From Mangrovibacter yixingensis (GTDB lineage: Bacteria > Pseudomonadota > Gammaproteobacteria > Enterobacterales > Enterobacteriaceae), in the NCBI RefSeq assembly GCF_020523985.1, contig NZ_JAIVKM010000001.1, positions 2,046,001 through 2,110,000 on the forward strand: 64,000 nucleotides of DNA, given 5' to 3'. Below are positions 7,462 to 16,205 of this stretch, in pieces. Every line of letters begins with the position of its first letter. Position 1 is the first letter of the stretch. The translations under genes were made by a program, and so were the position numbers. The notes beneath the pieces are model-generated. The model did not search any database. It was given only the letters and a program-made list of their open reading frames with translations, and was not told where the DNA came from.

Positions 7462-9012
7462 TTAGCGGCTGGCAACAACGCTCGCAGCCATGGTTTTATC
7501 CAGTGGGCGATAAAAATACCACCCTTGAGAAAATGCTTTGGGGATCTCGCGGGAGATAAAATGCACCTGATAGCGGTGTTCCACACCTTCAAACACAATG
7601 TCTTTATCTATTTCCCGTAACAACACTATCAGGTTCATCAATGTTTTGTTATTGATGGAATCCGTGCCGATGGCATTGGTAATAAATTTATCGATTTTAA
7701 TTTTGTCGTAATTATTACTGGTGAGCCAGGATATATTTGAATATCCAGTACCAAAATCATCAATGGCAATATTGAACCCGCGGTTACGTAATACACGCAT
7801 CCCTTTATCCACATCTTCCGTAGAAGCATTGGCCCGCTCGGTAATTTCCAGTACGACCTGATGTGGTGATAAGCCCACTGCACTCACTGATTCGCTAAGA
7901 TAGTCGATAAAGGCAATGTCGCGAATATCATCCGGAATCACATTAATACTGACAAACAAATTATGTCTTTTCAGCGTGTCGCTAACTTCACGTAAAGCCA
8001 TTTTAGTAACCAGCCGCGTAATAGTCTGGGCTTGCCCGGTTTGCTCTGCAAGCGGAATAAAAATATCCGGTGAGACATCCCCCAACAGTGAGTCGCGCCA
8101 GCGAATAAGCGCTTCAAAACCCACTATTTCCCCGGTTACTGTTCGCACAATAGGCTGGTACACCAGGGAGAAACTTTCATTGCGAATTGCATTTTTCAGC
8201 CGAACATCCATAGCCACCCTGCGGCGGCGATAAAAGAACAGCAGATAACTTGCCGCCAGGCCCAGGCCCAGCCCAACACATATTAATGCAACCTGGCCAA
8301 CTATCGGTAAATCCGTAACATCTTTAAGGCCTGCACTAATTCGCACGCAAATACTGCCTTTTGGCCCGCAGCGCTCTATGCTATAGACAGAGTGCTTAAT
8401 CCCCAGCTTGTCATAGATGTTACCCGCCGATAACGCATCAGACTGGCGGATAACTTTACCCGTTTCTTTCTGGATCAATGATAACGCCAGGCCATGTTCA
8501 CGGACATTCCGGTCCATGGTTTCCATCATCATTGGCGAGACAAACAACACAATATCCCCGCTGGTAATTACGTCAGCGGCAATCCCTTTACCCAGCAAAG
8601 TTGCGTTATTAAACATCAACCCCGAGCCAATTTGTGTGACTACCTGCGGTACTGGCACCTGTACGGGGGGGTTAACCGGGCCAGAAGAGGTGCAAGTCAT
8701 CAGGCCATTATGGGCAACGCCAATTTCACGAATAAATTCATATTTCCATAAGTCATTTTTTAGTTGCCCGACCACTTTTGGGGTACATTCGGCATTGCGA
8801 TATTTGCCATTGAGCAGGCTTAACGCATTACGAAATTCTTCGGCAACCTCCGAAACACGGTTCAGAATAATAGCCGCTCTGTCATCAACAACTTTTTGTT
8901 GAACTGCACGGTATACCAGTGAAAACACACACAAAAAAATAACAAATACGCATAATAGGAAAACTGAAAACAGAAACCGTTTTTTTGCCCGCCATTTTCG
9001 CGCTTCGGACAT
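7462..9012 (-). CDS. CSS-motif EAL-domain cyclic-di-GMP phosphodiesterase
   Basis: Membrane-bound EAL phosphodiesterase of 516 residues, built like E. coli PdeC/YjcC: transmembrane segment about residues 13-33, a periplasmic sensor to about 260, a second transmembrane segment (VALICVGLGLGLAASYLL), then a cytoplasmic EAL domain. The sensor has two cysteines (NAECTP and MTCTSSG), resembling the CSS module controlled by disulfide formation. EAL catalytic motifs are intact: FEALIRWRD, VLEITERA, AIDDFGTGYSN, IKIDKFI, FEGVEH and SQGWYFYRPL. The ATG at 9012 (MSEARKWRAKKRF) has an AGGGGAT ribosome site; the frame to 9132 has no such support. Predicted to degrade c-di-GMP in response to envelope redox state. 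Confidence 0.88.
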   Translation of the reverse strand: MSEARKWRAKKRFLFSVFLLCVFVIFLCVFSLVYRAVQQKVVDDRAAIILNRVSEVAEEFRNALSLLNGKYRNAECTPKVVGQLKNDLWKYEFIREIGVAHNGLMTCTSSGPVNPPVQVPVPQVVTQIGSGLMFNNATLLGKGIAADVITSGDIVLFVSPMMMETMDRNVREHGLALSLIQKETGKVIRQSDALSAGNIYDKLGIKHSVYSIERCGPKGSICVRISAGLKDVTDLPIVGQVALICVGLGLGLAASYLLFFYRRRRVAMDVRLKNAIRNESFSLVYQPIVRTVTGEIVGFEALIRWRDSLLGDVSPDIFIPLAEQTGQAQTITRLVTKMALREVSDTLKRHNLFVSINVIPDDIRDIAFIDYLSESVSAVGLSPHQVVLEITERANASTEDVDKGMRVLRNRGFNIAIDDFGTGYSNISWLTSNNYDKIKIDKFITNAIGTDSINNKTLMNLIVLLREIDKDIVFEGVEHRYQVHFISREIPKAFSQGWYFYRPLDKTMAASVVASR

Positions 9013-9590
9013 ATCTGAATCCCCTTTAAACAGAGAACTTATTAGTGCGCATCTGAATAATGATGCTTTAACACCCAATAACCGGCCTGAAGCTGGCAAA
9101 ACACGAACCTGTGATTTAACCATACTCAGCAACTTTTTCGAGATTTTTCCAGCAAATCAGACAAACACCACTTAACTCTTGGTCTCCAGAGCAAAAGACC
9201 AACAAGAAAGCGACTACCCCGCCGCAAAGGGCGACATCATACAAGCCCGGTCATGCATTGAGTAGACACAATTAATTTAAGGTTTTTTTGCTAGCCAAAT
9301 TCATTTTGGCGATTTTCGCCACAACTGAATGCTTTTACATTAAAACACGCTAAAATTCTTGCCTCACACGTTATTTTTATTTGCCATTTCCCCTGTTTTA
9401 AAAATGCGTCAAATCTCACCAGAGCCAGAAAACCGGCATATAGCAGCATTAATTCACTAAAACAGTTTTCTCTCACATTGAGTCAGGGTAGTCTCATAAG
9501 CCAGCCTTATTTTTGGCAATGAACTTTGTGAGTATTTTCTGCACCATTCAAAACCTATAATTACAAATGACGTAAAGAGACAGGATAACT
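9013..9590. other. Intergenic region between EAL gene and MFS gene
   Basis: 578 nt between divergent genes, AT-rich, with no open frame carrying a credible ribosome site. It must hold both promoters. I see one good -10 box (see 9533-9561) for the MFS gene and no clear element for the EAL gene. A small imperfect hairpin lies at about 9179-9202 (TTGGTCT/AGACCAA). Confidence 0.5.
9533..9561 (+). promoter_or_regulatory. Candidate sigma-70 promoter of MFS gene
   Basis: A perfect TATAAT -10 box lies at 9556-9561, about 30 nt before the MFS start codon. The -35 position at standard spacing (TATTTT, 9533) is poor, so an activator may be needed. Confidence 0.4.
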
Positions 9591-10913
9591 ATGGATACAA
9601 CACTCGCCTCTTCAGCCTACGAAGAGCGCAACGTTGCTTTGTCACGCGCAAAGCGTGCAGCCTGGGGAAGTTTCGCAGGGGCAGTGGTAGATTGGTATGA
9701 CTTCTTACTCTATGGCATTACTGCGGCGCTGGTTTTCAACCACGAATTTTTCCCGCAGATAAGTCCGGCGATGGGCACCCTGGCAGCTTTTGCTACTTTT
9801 GGTGTGGGCTTTCTGTTTCGCCCGCTGGGCGGCATTATTTTTGGGCACTTTGGCGACTTACTTGGCCGTAAACGTATGCTCATGCTTACCGTTTGGCTAA
9901 TGGGCCTGTCAACTGCCTGCATTGGTCTGTTACCCTCTTTCGGCTCTATTGGTTGGTGGGCACCGGCAATGTTAGTGCTGCTGCGCGCCATTCAGGGTTT
10001 TGCTGTTGGTGGCGAGTGGGGCGGCGCGGCACTGCTGTCTGTAGAAAACGCCCCGGCTGGCAAAAAAGCTTTTTATAGCAGTGGTGTCCAGGTGGGTTAT
10101 GGCGTGGGGTTATTGCTCTCTACGGGCCTGGTTTCTCTTATTAGCCATTTCACCAATGACAGCCAGTTCCTCGAATGGGGATGGCGCATTCCGTTCCTGT
10201 TCAGTGTGGTTCTGGTACTGGTAGCCTGGCGTATCCGTAACGATATGGAAGAGTCTGTCGAATTTGAAAAACAGGCGGTAGCGAAACCTGCCTGTGCTCG
10301 CCGTACTCTGCCCGTAATGGAAGCGATTCGCCGCCATCCTGGCAGTTTTTTGCTGATTATTGCGCTGCGCCTGTGTGAATTGCTGACGATGTATATCGTT
10401 ACCACATTCGCTCTGAATTACTCCACAACCAACCTGGGCATGCCCAGGGAACTGTTTTTGAGTATTGGGTTATGTGTGGGGGCACTGAGTTGCTTCACCA
10501 TTCCGCTGTTCGCTTTACTGGCCGATAAATATGGCCGTAAACGGATTTATATAACCGGCGCTCTGATTGGCGCTGCAAGTGCGTTTCCTTTCTTTATGGC
10601 TCTGGAAGCGCACTCCGTTGCCGGTATTATCATTTGCTCTTTGCTGCTGGCAAACCTGGCGCATGATATGGTGGTGTGTGTTCAGCAGCCTATCTTCACC
10701 GAACTGTTTGGTGCCAGCTACCGCTACAGTGGTGCCGGTGTTGGCTACCAGGTTGCCAGTGTGGTTGGCGGGGGCTTTACGCCGTTTATTGCTGCCGCTC
10801 TGGTCACCTTCTCTCAGGGCGCATGGCACAGTGTGGCGATTTACCTGATGGCCGGTTGCCTGCTGTCTGCCGTGGTCGCGTTTTTCATGAAAACAGCGCC
10901 CTGCGAAGAGTAA
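9591..10913 (+). CDS. MFS transporter, metabolite:H+ symporter (MHS) family
   Basis: Twelve-helix major facilitator of 440 residues in the MHS group (ProP, KgtP, ShiA relatives), predicted to import an organic acid, osmolyte or similar solute with protons. Seen: VVDWYDFLLYGI in the first helix, GFLFRPLGGIIFGHFGDLLGRKRML (motif A loop), GFAVGGEWGGAALL and the second motif A-like ADKYGRKRIY near residue 312. AGGA lies 6 nt before the ATG. No co-transcribed enzyme identifies the substrate. A hairpin with a T-rich tail follows the stop. Confidence 0.85.
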   Translation: MDTTLASSAYEERNVALSRAKRAAWGSFAGAVVDWYDFLLYGITAALVFNHEFFPQISPAMGTLAAFATFGVGFLFRPLGGIIFGHFGDLLGRKRMLMLTVWLMGLSTACIGLLPSFGSIGWWAPAMLVLLRAIQGFAVGGEWGGAALLSVENAPAGKKAFYSSGVQVGYGVGLLLSTGLVSLISHFTNDSQFLEWGWRIPFLFSVVLVLVAWRIRNDMEESVEFEKQAVAKPACARRTLPVMEAIRRHPGSFLLIIALRLCELLTMYIVTTFALNYSTTNLGMPRELFLSIGLCVGALSCFTIPLFALLADKYGRKRIYITGALIGAASAFPFFMALEAHSVAGIIICSLLLANLAHDMVVCVQQPIFTELFGASYRYSGAGVGYQVASVVGGGFTPFIAAALVTFSQGAWHSVAIYLMAGCLLSAVVAFFMKTAPCEE

Positions 10914-10923
10914 TATCGGTAAT

Positions 10924-10956
10924 GGCCTGGGCGATATCTCAGGCCTTCTGTTCTTT
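10924..10956 (+). terminator. Rho-independent terminator after MFS gene
   Basis: GGCCTG at 10924 pairs with CAGGCC at 10940, followed by TTCTGTTCTTT. It lies 10 nt after the MFS stop. Confidence 0.55.
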
Positions 10957-10976
10957 AGCGCCCTACTTCACGTTCA

Positions 10977-11222
10977 ATGCGCCTAACTGTATTTCAGGCT
11001 GGCTGGCCAGCACAGCGCCTGTTGCGCGCCGTGTCAGCCACACAGGTTTCTCTCATCAACCGCGCCAGGCCCCCCTGCACCCCCGTCGGTGGCTGGCAAA
11101 ATCGCCGCTTCGCGGACATTCGGCTTACCCCGGCAGGCTTTTCGGGTACCGCGCCGAGTCGGCTTCCTGCCTCAACGATTTCGATGCCACTAACCCCACC
11201 GCCTGTATGTTCTCAGCAAAAA
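10977..11222 (+). pseudogene. Remnant resembling Ash/Icd-like P4-satellite protein
   Basis: The frame reading LLRAVSATQVSLINRARPP, CTPVGGWQNRRFADI and RLPASTISMPLTPPPVCSQQ resembles the Ash family and Icd-like proteins of P4-type satellite phages, as far as I can recall (RARPxCTPVGG is the family hallmark). The frame continues into the GC-rich direct repeat, where a protein-like pattern is no longer credible, and no phage integrase, primase or capsid-size genes are nearby. I therefore read it as a decayed or solitary satellite fragment. It could still be expressed as a small protein. Confidence 0.4.
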
Positions 11223-11537
11223 ACAAAGAAAATATACCGAATGCTTTATTCACAGCCACACCAGACAATACAAGCAATCCCGCACCTGCAGCGCTGGCTG
11301 GGTCGCGTAAAACCGGTGAACCGCAGAAAGGAAGACAAGGTTATTCCGCCTGGACGGCGGAATAAGGCGAAACGAGGCAGGACGCCGAGTCGAGCCGGCC
11401 GCAGGCTGACTGCCCGGAGGTGAACGCAGTGCGCAGCACCGGTTGCCCGCGAAAAACCGGATTGTTAAGGGGCGGGCCCCTTAACACGTTCACCGTCTGT
11501 GAAGCCACATTGACCACATCACTTCAGGTGAACGGAA
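11223..11537. repeat. Direct repeat, left copy, flanking higBA
   Basis: About 315 bp, very similar to 12392-12709 (left starts ACAAAGAAAATATACCGAATG, both end GGTGAACGGAA). It contains a perfect hairpin (TTATTCCGCC / GGCGGAATAA at 11341-11365) and several GGTGAAC motifs (11315, 11419, 11527; reverse at 11488). The pair brackets the toxin-antitoxin module, suggesting insertion or duplication of satellite-type DNA. No transposase or terminal inverted repeats are seen. Confidence 0.85.
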
Positions 11538-11620
11538 TTTTCACCTTACTGACATCAAGTGCAAAGTGAACGGAACTTTCACCAAACCAGCATCAGTGCA
11601 AAGTAAACGAAACTTTCACC
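11527..11620. repeat. Three 37-38 bp spaced iteron-like repeats
   Basis: Three 19-bp units at 11527, 11565 and 11602: GGTGAACGGAATTTTCACC, then AGTGAACGGAACTTTCACC, then a degenerate AGTAAACGAAACTTTCACC. Spacing is 38 and 37 bp, and each unit is a partial dyad (GTGAA...TTCAC). They resemble the GGTGAACAG-type iterons bound by the P4 alpha protein at ori and crr (from memory). They lie just downstream of the higA stop. Confidence 0.6.
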
Positions 11621-11648
11621 ACACTGACATCCGGTTCACAACAACCAA

Positions 11649-11948
11649 TCAAAGATGAAAAGCAACACTCTTACCTGTTGGCAGCGTCACACTCAGGCTT
11701 AACTCCCCACCTAACGCCTGCACATAGCGCTTCAGTGTAGAAAGCCGCGGATCATTACCAGCCTGCTCCATTCGCGCCACAGAAGGCTGTTTTACCCCCA
11801 TAGCTGCAGCCAACTCAGTTTGTGAAATATTCAGTTCATCACGCAACATGCTAAGCGCAATCTGGATACTGGCAGCCTCAACCCGCTCAGCTACACGCGC
11901 CTGCATTTCAGGGCTTTCTTTAGCCAGAAGCTCTCTGTAAGTTGCCAT
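11649..11948 (-). CDS. higA: HigA-like antitoxin, XRE family
   Basis: Antitoxin of 99 residues with a helix-turn-helix at about residues 41-62 (ISQTELAAAMGVKQPSVARM) and a C-terminal strand region (GGELSLSVTLPTGKSV) that would bind the toxin. It follows the toxin gene by 2 nt, the toxin-first order typical of higBA. GGAGA lies upstream of the ATG. It probably represses its own operon through the inverted repeat at 12310-12353. The pair lies inside an island bounded by direct repeats. Confidence 0.85.
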   Translation of the reverse strand: MATYRELLAKESPEMQARVAERVEAASIQIALSMLRDELNISQTELAAAMGVKQPSVARMEQAGNDPRLSTLKRYVQALGGELSLSVTLPTGKSVAFHL

Positions 11949-11950
11949 AA

Positions 11951-12301
11951 TTATGTCTCCAGTTTTATAAGATGTTTGCGGTATTCCGAATCGGCCAGTC
12001 TGATCATGTCTTTATAAAAGCGTTGCTTGTTTAACCCAGTTTTATCACCAGCACACAAGACAATCGCCTGCCGGGTGGGGTCAAAAGCAAAAAACGCTCT
12101 GACAGGATTACCGGCATGCTGTATACGCAGTTCCTTCATGTTTGCAAAAGAAGAACCTTTTAATGTATCAACATACGGCCTGCCTAATTTAGGACCAAAT
12201 TTCTCCAATACACCCATAGCAGCATAAACCGACTCCCTGAGAGCATCTTCCTGCTCCAAAAACCACTCATCAAAACACTCCGTTGTTATGATTTCCCACA
12301 T
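11951..12301 (-). CDS. higB: HigB-like toxin, RelE/ParE superfamily (Gp49-like)
   Basis: Toxin of 116 residues of the phage Gp49-like/HigB group: WEIITTECFDEWFLEQ at the start, LGRPYVDTLKGSSFANMKELRI in the middle, then RAFFAFDPTRQAIVLCAGDKTG and KRFYKDMIRLADSEY-like C-terminus. The family cleaves mRNA at the ribosome, or is RelE-related. It is expressed first in the operon from a promoter overlapping a 19-bp inverted repeat. The Shine-Dalgarno is weak, which could keep toxin below antitoxin levels. Confidence 0.85.
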   Translation of the reverse strand: MWEIITTECFDEWFLEQEDALRESVYAAMGVLEKFGPKLGRPYVDTLKGSSFANMKELRIQHAGNPVRAFFAFDPTRQAIVLCAGDKTGLNKQRFYKDMIRLADSEYRKHLIKLET

Positions 12302-12309
12302 AATAAGCC

Positions 12310-12353
12310 TATAGTGAATTCGCTATAATTGAGGTTATAACGAATTCACTATA
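12310..12353 (-). promoter_or_regulatory. higBA operator, large inverted repeat
   Basis: TATAGTGAATTCGCTATAA at 12310-12328 is mirrored by the complement of 12335-12353 with one mismatch. The centre of each arm is itself palindromic (GAATTC). It lies 9 nt upstream of higB and supplies TATAAT-like -10 sequences, so antitoxin binding would block transcription. Confidence 0.75.
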
Positions 12354-12391
12354 ATCTCAATAAAACAGCCGTCACAAATCCGCGCCCCATG

Positions 12392-12709
12392 ACAAAGAAA
12401 ATATACCGAATGCCTTACCCACAGCCACACCAGACAATACAAGCAATCCCGCACCTGCAGCGCTGGCTGAGTCGCGTAAAACCGGTGAACCGCAGAAAGG
12501 AAGACAAGGTTATTCCGCCCGGACGGCGGAATAAGGCGAAACGAGGCAGGACGCCGAGTCGAGCCGGCCGCAGGCTGACTGCCCGGAGGTGAACGCAGTG
12601 CGCAGCACCGGTTGCCCGCGAAAACGGGGATTGCAAAGGGGGCGGGCCCCCTTTAGCCCGTTCACCGGCTGTGAAGCCACATTGAGCAAATCACTTCAGG
12701 TGAACGGAA
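12392..12709. repeat. Direct repeat, right copy, flanking higBA
   Basis: Right partner of the 11223-11537 repeat, about 318 bp. It carries the same hairpin (12510-12534) and GGTGAAC motifs at 12484, 12588, 12699 and (reverse) 12660. A further AGTGAACAG lies at 12727. Differences between copies are scattered substitutions plus small indels in the GGGCGGGCCCC stretch, so the duplication is not very recent. Confidence 0.85.
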
Positions 12710-12803
12710 ATAACCACACTGCAAAAAGTGAACAGAACAGTCACACCAGCCCTGGTGACCAGAACCAGCCACACCAGACCTGGCTAAACTGAAACACCCC
12801 CTC

Positions 12804-14906
12804 TTACTTTTTACCCCGCGCCGCCACAACCTCCTGCGCCACATTATCCGGCGCCTCAGCATAATGATGAAACTCCATACTGAACGTGGCACGCCCCTGG
12901 GTCATCGAACGCAGAATAGTCGAATAACCAAACATCTCCGATAACGGCACATCCGCCCGGACAATGCGGCTCCCTACCAACTCTTCCATACCCTGAACCA
13001 TGCCGCGGCGTGATGACAAATCCCCCATCACGTTACCGGCATACTCTTCCGGCGTCTCTACTTCCACATGCATCACTGGCTCCAGTAACACCGGAGAAGC
13101 ACGGCGGGCGGCTTCACGAAACGCCATACTCCCCGCCATACGGAATGCCATTTCTGAGGAGTCCACTTCATGGTAAGAGCCAAAGGTCAGCGTGGCTTTG
13201 ACATCCACCACCGGGTAACCGGCCACCACCCCCGTAGACAGGGCATCGCGAATACCTTTTTCCACAGAAGGAATGTACTCTTTCGGCACCACGCCGCCTT
13301 TAGTGGCATCGGTGAAGGTAAAACCCGCACCAGGCTCCTGCGGCTCAACGCTGATAACCACATGGCCGTACTGCCCTTTACCACCAGACTGGCGAATAAA
13401 TTTGCCTTCCACATCGCTTACCGCTTTACGCAATGTTTCACGGTAAGTTACTTGCGGGCGGCCAATTCTGGCTTCCACGCCAAACTCACGTTTCATGCGG
13501 TCGACAATAATATCCAGGTGCAACTCGCCCATCCCGGAGATAATCGTCTGGCCAGATTCTTCGTCTGTCCGCAACCGGAATGACGGGTCTTCTGCCGCCA
13601 GCCGCTGTAACGCCAGGCTCATTTTTTCCTGGTCGTCACGGGTTTTCGGCTCAATCGCCAGCGAAATAACCGGTTCCGGGAACACCATGCGTTCCAGGGT
13701 AAGCACCGCCGCCGGGTCACACAGCGTTTCCCCGGTGGTGACATCTTTCAGGCCCACACAGGCAGCAATATCACCGGCGTGCAGCACATCCACTTCGTGG
13801 CGGTTATTGGCATGCATTTGCACAATACGGCCAATACGCTCTTTCTTGCCAGTACCCGGAATGTACACCTGGTCACCTTTATGCAACGTACCGGAATACA
13901 CCCGGATAAAGGTTAACTGGCCCACATACGGGTCGGTCATCAGTTTAAAGGCCAGTGCGGAAAACGGCGCTTTTTCATCGGCAGCACGAGTCACTGGTTT
14001 TTCATGTTCATCCAGACCACTGACGGGTGGAATGTCCAGTGGCGATGGCATCAGTGTCACCACAGCATCAAGCAACAGTTGCACACCTTTATTTTTAAAT
14101 GCACTACCACACAGCACTGGCTGAATTTCACCGGCAATCGTGCGTGCGCGCAGGCCATCAAACACGGCCTGTTCAGGCAACTCACCACTTTCCAGATAAC
14201 GGTCCATCAGGGCTTCACTGGATTCAGCCGCCGCTGCCAGCAGGTTTTCCCGCCATTCGCTGGCTAATGCCTGTAGTTCCGCCGGGATGGGCTCATAACG
14301 GAATGTCATCCCCTGGTTTGCTTCATCCCAGTACACCGCGTGCATTTTGATCAAATCCACCACGCCAGTGAAGTGCTCTTCACTGCCAATCGGCAACGTA
14401 ACCGGCACCGGGTTGGCATGCAGGCGGTCTTTCATCATTTGCACCACCCGCAGGAAATCGGCCCCCTGGCGGTCCATTTTGTTAACAAACGCAATGCGCG
14501 GAACATGGTATTTATTTGCCTGGCGCCACACAGTTTCAGATTGCGGCTGCACGCCGCCTACTGCGTCATACACCATAACGGCACCATCCAGCACACGCAT
14601 GGAACGTTCTACTTCTATTGTGAAGTCCACATGCCCTGGGGTGTCGATAATCGTAATATGGTGTGGCTCGAAATTATGATCCATACCCGGCCAAAAGCAG
14701 GTAACAGCAGCCGATGTTATCGTTATTCCACGTTCCTGCTCCTGGGCCATCCAGTCGGTTGTTGCCGCGCCATCATGAACTTCGCCCAGTTTATGGCTCA
14801 GGCCAGTGTAAAACAGGATACGTTCCGTGGTAGTGGTTTTACCGGCATCAATATGAGCCGAGATACCAATATTGCGATAACGTTCGAGGGGGATGGGTCG
14901 GGGCAT
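12804..14906 (-). CDS. Elongation factor G, divergent paralogue
   Basis: Complete EF-G of 700 residues. GTPase motifs are intact: [15 protein letters not shown] (P-loop), [10 protein letters not shown] (switch I), [17 protein letters not shown] and GSAFKNKG. Domain IV/V sequences ([37 protein letters not shown]) are also present. It differs from enterobacterial FusA as I remember it (MARTTPIARYRNIG, WSGMAKQYEPHRIN, RRRGMLKGQ) and looks more like beta-proteobacterial EF-G ([17 protein letters not shown]). It stands alone, without rpsL, rpsG or tufA. Likely a horizontally acquired second EF-G. A special role such as stress translation or fusidic-acid tolerance is only conjecture. Confidence 0.88.
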   Translation of the reverse strand: MPRPIPLERYRNIGISAHIDAGKTTTTERILFYTGLSHKLGEVHDGAATTDWMAQEQERGITITSAAVTCFWPGMDHNFEPHHITIIDTPGHVDFTIEVERSMRVLDGAVMVYDAVGGVQPQSETVWRQANKYHVPRIAFVNKMDRQGADFLRVVQMMKDRLHANPVPVTLPIGSEEHFTGVVDLIKMHAVYWDEANQGMTFRYEPIPAELQALASEWRENLLAAAAESSEALMDRYLESGELPEQAVFDGLRARTIAGEIQPVLCGSAFKNKGVQLLLDAVVTLMPSPLDIPPVSGLDEHEKPVTRAADEKAPFSALAFKLMTDPYVGQLTFIRVYSGTLHKGDQVYIPGTGKKERIGRIVQMHANNRHEVDVLHAGDIAACVGLKDVTTGETLCDPAAVLTLERMVFPEPVISLAIEPKTRDDQEKMSLALQRLAAEDPSFRLRTDEESGQTIISGMGELHLDIIVDRMKREFGVEARIGRPQVTYRETLRKAVSDVEGKFIRQSGGKGQYGHVVISVEPQEPGAGFTFTDATKGGVVPKEYIPSVEKGIRDALSTGVVAGYPVVDVKATLTFGSYHEVDSSEMAFRMAGSMAFREAARRASPVLLEPVMHVEVETPEEYAGNVMGDLSSRRGMVQGMEELVGSRIVRADVPLSEMFGYSTILRSMTQGRATFSMEFHHYAEAPDNVAQEVVAARGKK

Positions 14907-14981
14907 AATGCGTCCTTAGTCTGTAAGACCAGTTTTTGCACAGAAACCATTTTCTGCGCTTCATCAATGAGACACATCATA

Positions 14982-14993
14982 GTACAACTGTAC
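14982..14993. promoter_or_regulatory. Dyad operator candidate between EF-G and ArsR-like gene
   Basis: GTACAACTGTAC is a perfect inverted repeat (5-bp arms, 2-bp spacer) in the 221-nt gap between the divergent EF-G and ArsR-like genes, followed by AT-rich promoter-like sequence (GTATAAT at 14996). It could be the operator of the adjacent ArsR-like regulator. Confidence 0.35.
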
Positions 14994-15127
14994 GAGTATA
15001 ATCGAACTATTATTATCATCGTTGTTATTTGTCAAAACTGACCACCCGGCATACATAGCAAGAGGCAGGGTGTTCAGGTATATTACGCCCTCGCCGCCTG
15101 CGGCGGAAAACGAACCACAGGAAGCCT

Positions 15128-15421
15128 ATGAAGCACCATCCCGAACGAGAACAAATTCGCCTTGAAAATGTCCTGCTGGCACTGGGCAACCCTATCCGTC
15201 TTGATGTAGTGAAAAGCCTGGCCGAACAAGGGGAGCAAGCCTGCGGCACACTGCGCCGTGACGTAGCGAAATCCACCATGACTCACCACTGGCGCGTGCT
15301 GCGCGACAGCGGCATTATCTGGCAGCGCCCACAAGGGCGGGAAAATTTGATTTCATTGCGCCGGGAAGACCTGGATGCGTTGTTTCCCGGCTTACTGGAA
15401 ACGTTGCTGAAAATTATTTAA
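15128..15421 (+). CDS. ArsR-family helix-turn-helix regulator
   Basis: Winged-helix protein of 97 residues: NVLLALGNPIRLDVVKSLAEQ, then ACGTLRRDVAKSTMTHHWRVLRDSG (recognition helix), then REDLDALFPGLLETLL. The pattern fits the ArsR group. The classical ELCVC metal site is not present, although one cysteine lies in EQACGTLRR, so the signal is unknown. AGGAAG lies before the ATG. It converges with fetB, their coding ends overlapping by 8 nt, and is divergent from the EF-G paralogue. Confidence 0.82.
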   Translation: MKHHPEREQIRLENVLLALGNPIRLDVVKSLAEQGEQACGTLRRDVAKSTMTHHWRVLRDSGIIWQRPQGRENLISLRREDLDALFPGLLETLLKII

Positions 15422-16205
15422 CCCCAGGTTTTGCGCCCTGGATGCGCACCTGCAACTGGTGGCGTTCGTTATAGAAACGGCGGTATGCCAGGTACCCGGC
15501 AAGAATGGTTGACAGACTCGCTGTTGATAACAGCATAAACGTTACCATTATCTGGTACTTAATCGCTTTTACTGGGTCGATACCGGCAAAAATCAGCCCA
15601 GACATCATACCCGGTAAACTTACCAGCCCTACCGTTTTCGCTGAGTCCACCGTCGGAATCAGCGCCGCACGAATGCTGTCGCGAATCAATTGCGCCGAGG
15701 CCTGCTTCGGGGTTGCTCCCAGGCTGAGCATTTCCTGAATCCGCTGTTGTTCTGAAGAAAACCGCTGGCCAAGGTTGTTGTAACACAACCCCACGGCGAC
15801 CATCGCATTACCGGCTATCATCCCGGAAATCGGGATAACCTGCATGGGGACAAAGGAAATTGACCCGGTAAATACCAGCACACTGAGTGTCAACACTGCG
15901 CCACAGGTAATCGCCACAAACGAAATCACAAAGGCCTTATCAATATATTTACTGCGCTTTTTGGCATTCCACGCCGCATTCAGGCAGATAAACAACACCA
16001 TCAACACCGTTAGCAGTGCGTGGTTGACATCAAAGATGTATTTCAGCACATAGCCAACTGCCACCAGTTGTACAATGGCGCGGGCAATGCTCCACACCAT
16101 ATCCCGCTCCAGCCCCAGTTTTTCTCTGTTGCTGATGACAATCGCCACCACCACCAGTACCAGGGAGAGCGCCAGCGATTCATTGGTGATGTTATGCTGA
16201 TTCAT
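15414..16205 (-). CDS. fetB: FetB, iron export ABC transporter permease
   Basis: Integral membrane protein of 263 residues, closely matching E. coli FetB (YbbM): MNQHNITNESLALSLVLVVVAI, YVLKYIFDVNHALLTVLMVLFICLNAAWNAKKRSKYI, PISGMIAGNAMVAVGLCYNNLGQR, LSLGATPKQASAQLIRDSIRAALIPTVDSAKTVGLVSLPGMMSGLIFAGIDPVKAIKYQI (quoted in parts across residues 1-235). With FetA it exports iron and helps resist peroxide stress. It overlaps the end of fetA by 14 nt, so translation is coupled. Confidence 0.93.
   Translation of the reverse strand: MNQHNITNESLALSLVLVVVAIVISNREKLGLERDMVWSIARAIVQLVAVGYVLKYIFDVNHALLTVLMVLFICLNAAWNAKKRSKYIDKAFVISFVAITCGAVLTLSVLVFTGSISFVPMQVIPISGMIAGNAMVAVGLCYNNLGQRFSSEQQRIQEMLSLGATPKQASAQLIRDSIRAALIPTVDSAKTVGLVSLPGMMSGLIFAGIDPVKAIKYQIMVTFMLLSTASLSTILAGYLAYRRFYNERHQLQVRIQGAKPGVK

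Noticed and set aside
9291-9476. 61-codon minus-strand frame between EAL and MFS genes
   Set aside because: GTG start with no ribosome site, AT-rich, and overlaps the likely MFS promoter region.
12389-12592. 67-codon plus-strand frame in the right direct repeat (also matched in the left copy)
   Set aside because: Both copies keep the frame, but the basic, Arg-rich sequence and the DNA hairpin suggest structural DNA or a phage overlap frame; no ribosome site is seen.
11223-12709. Composite insertion sequence
   Set aside because: The flanking repeats contain no transposase frame and no terminal inverted repeats; I see no target-site duplication.
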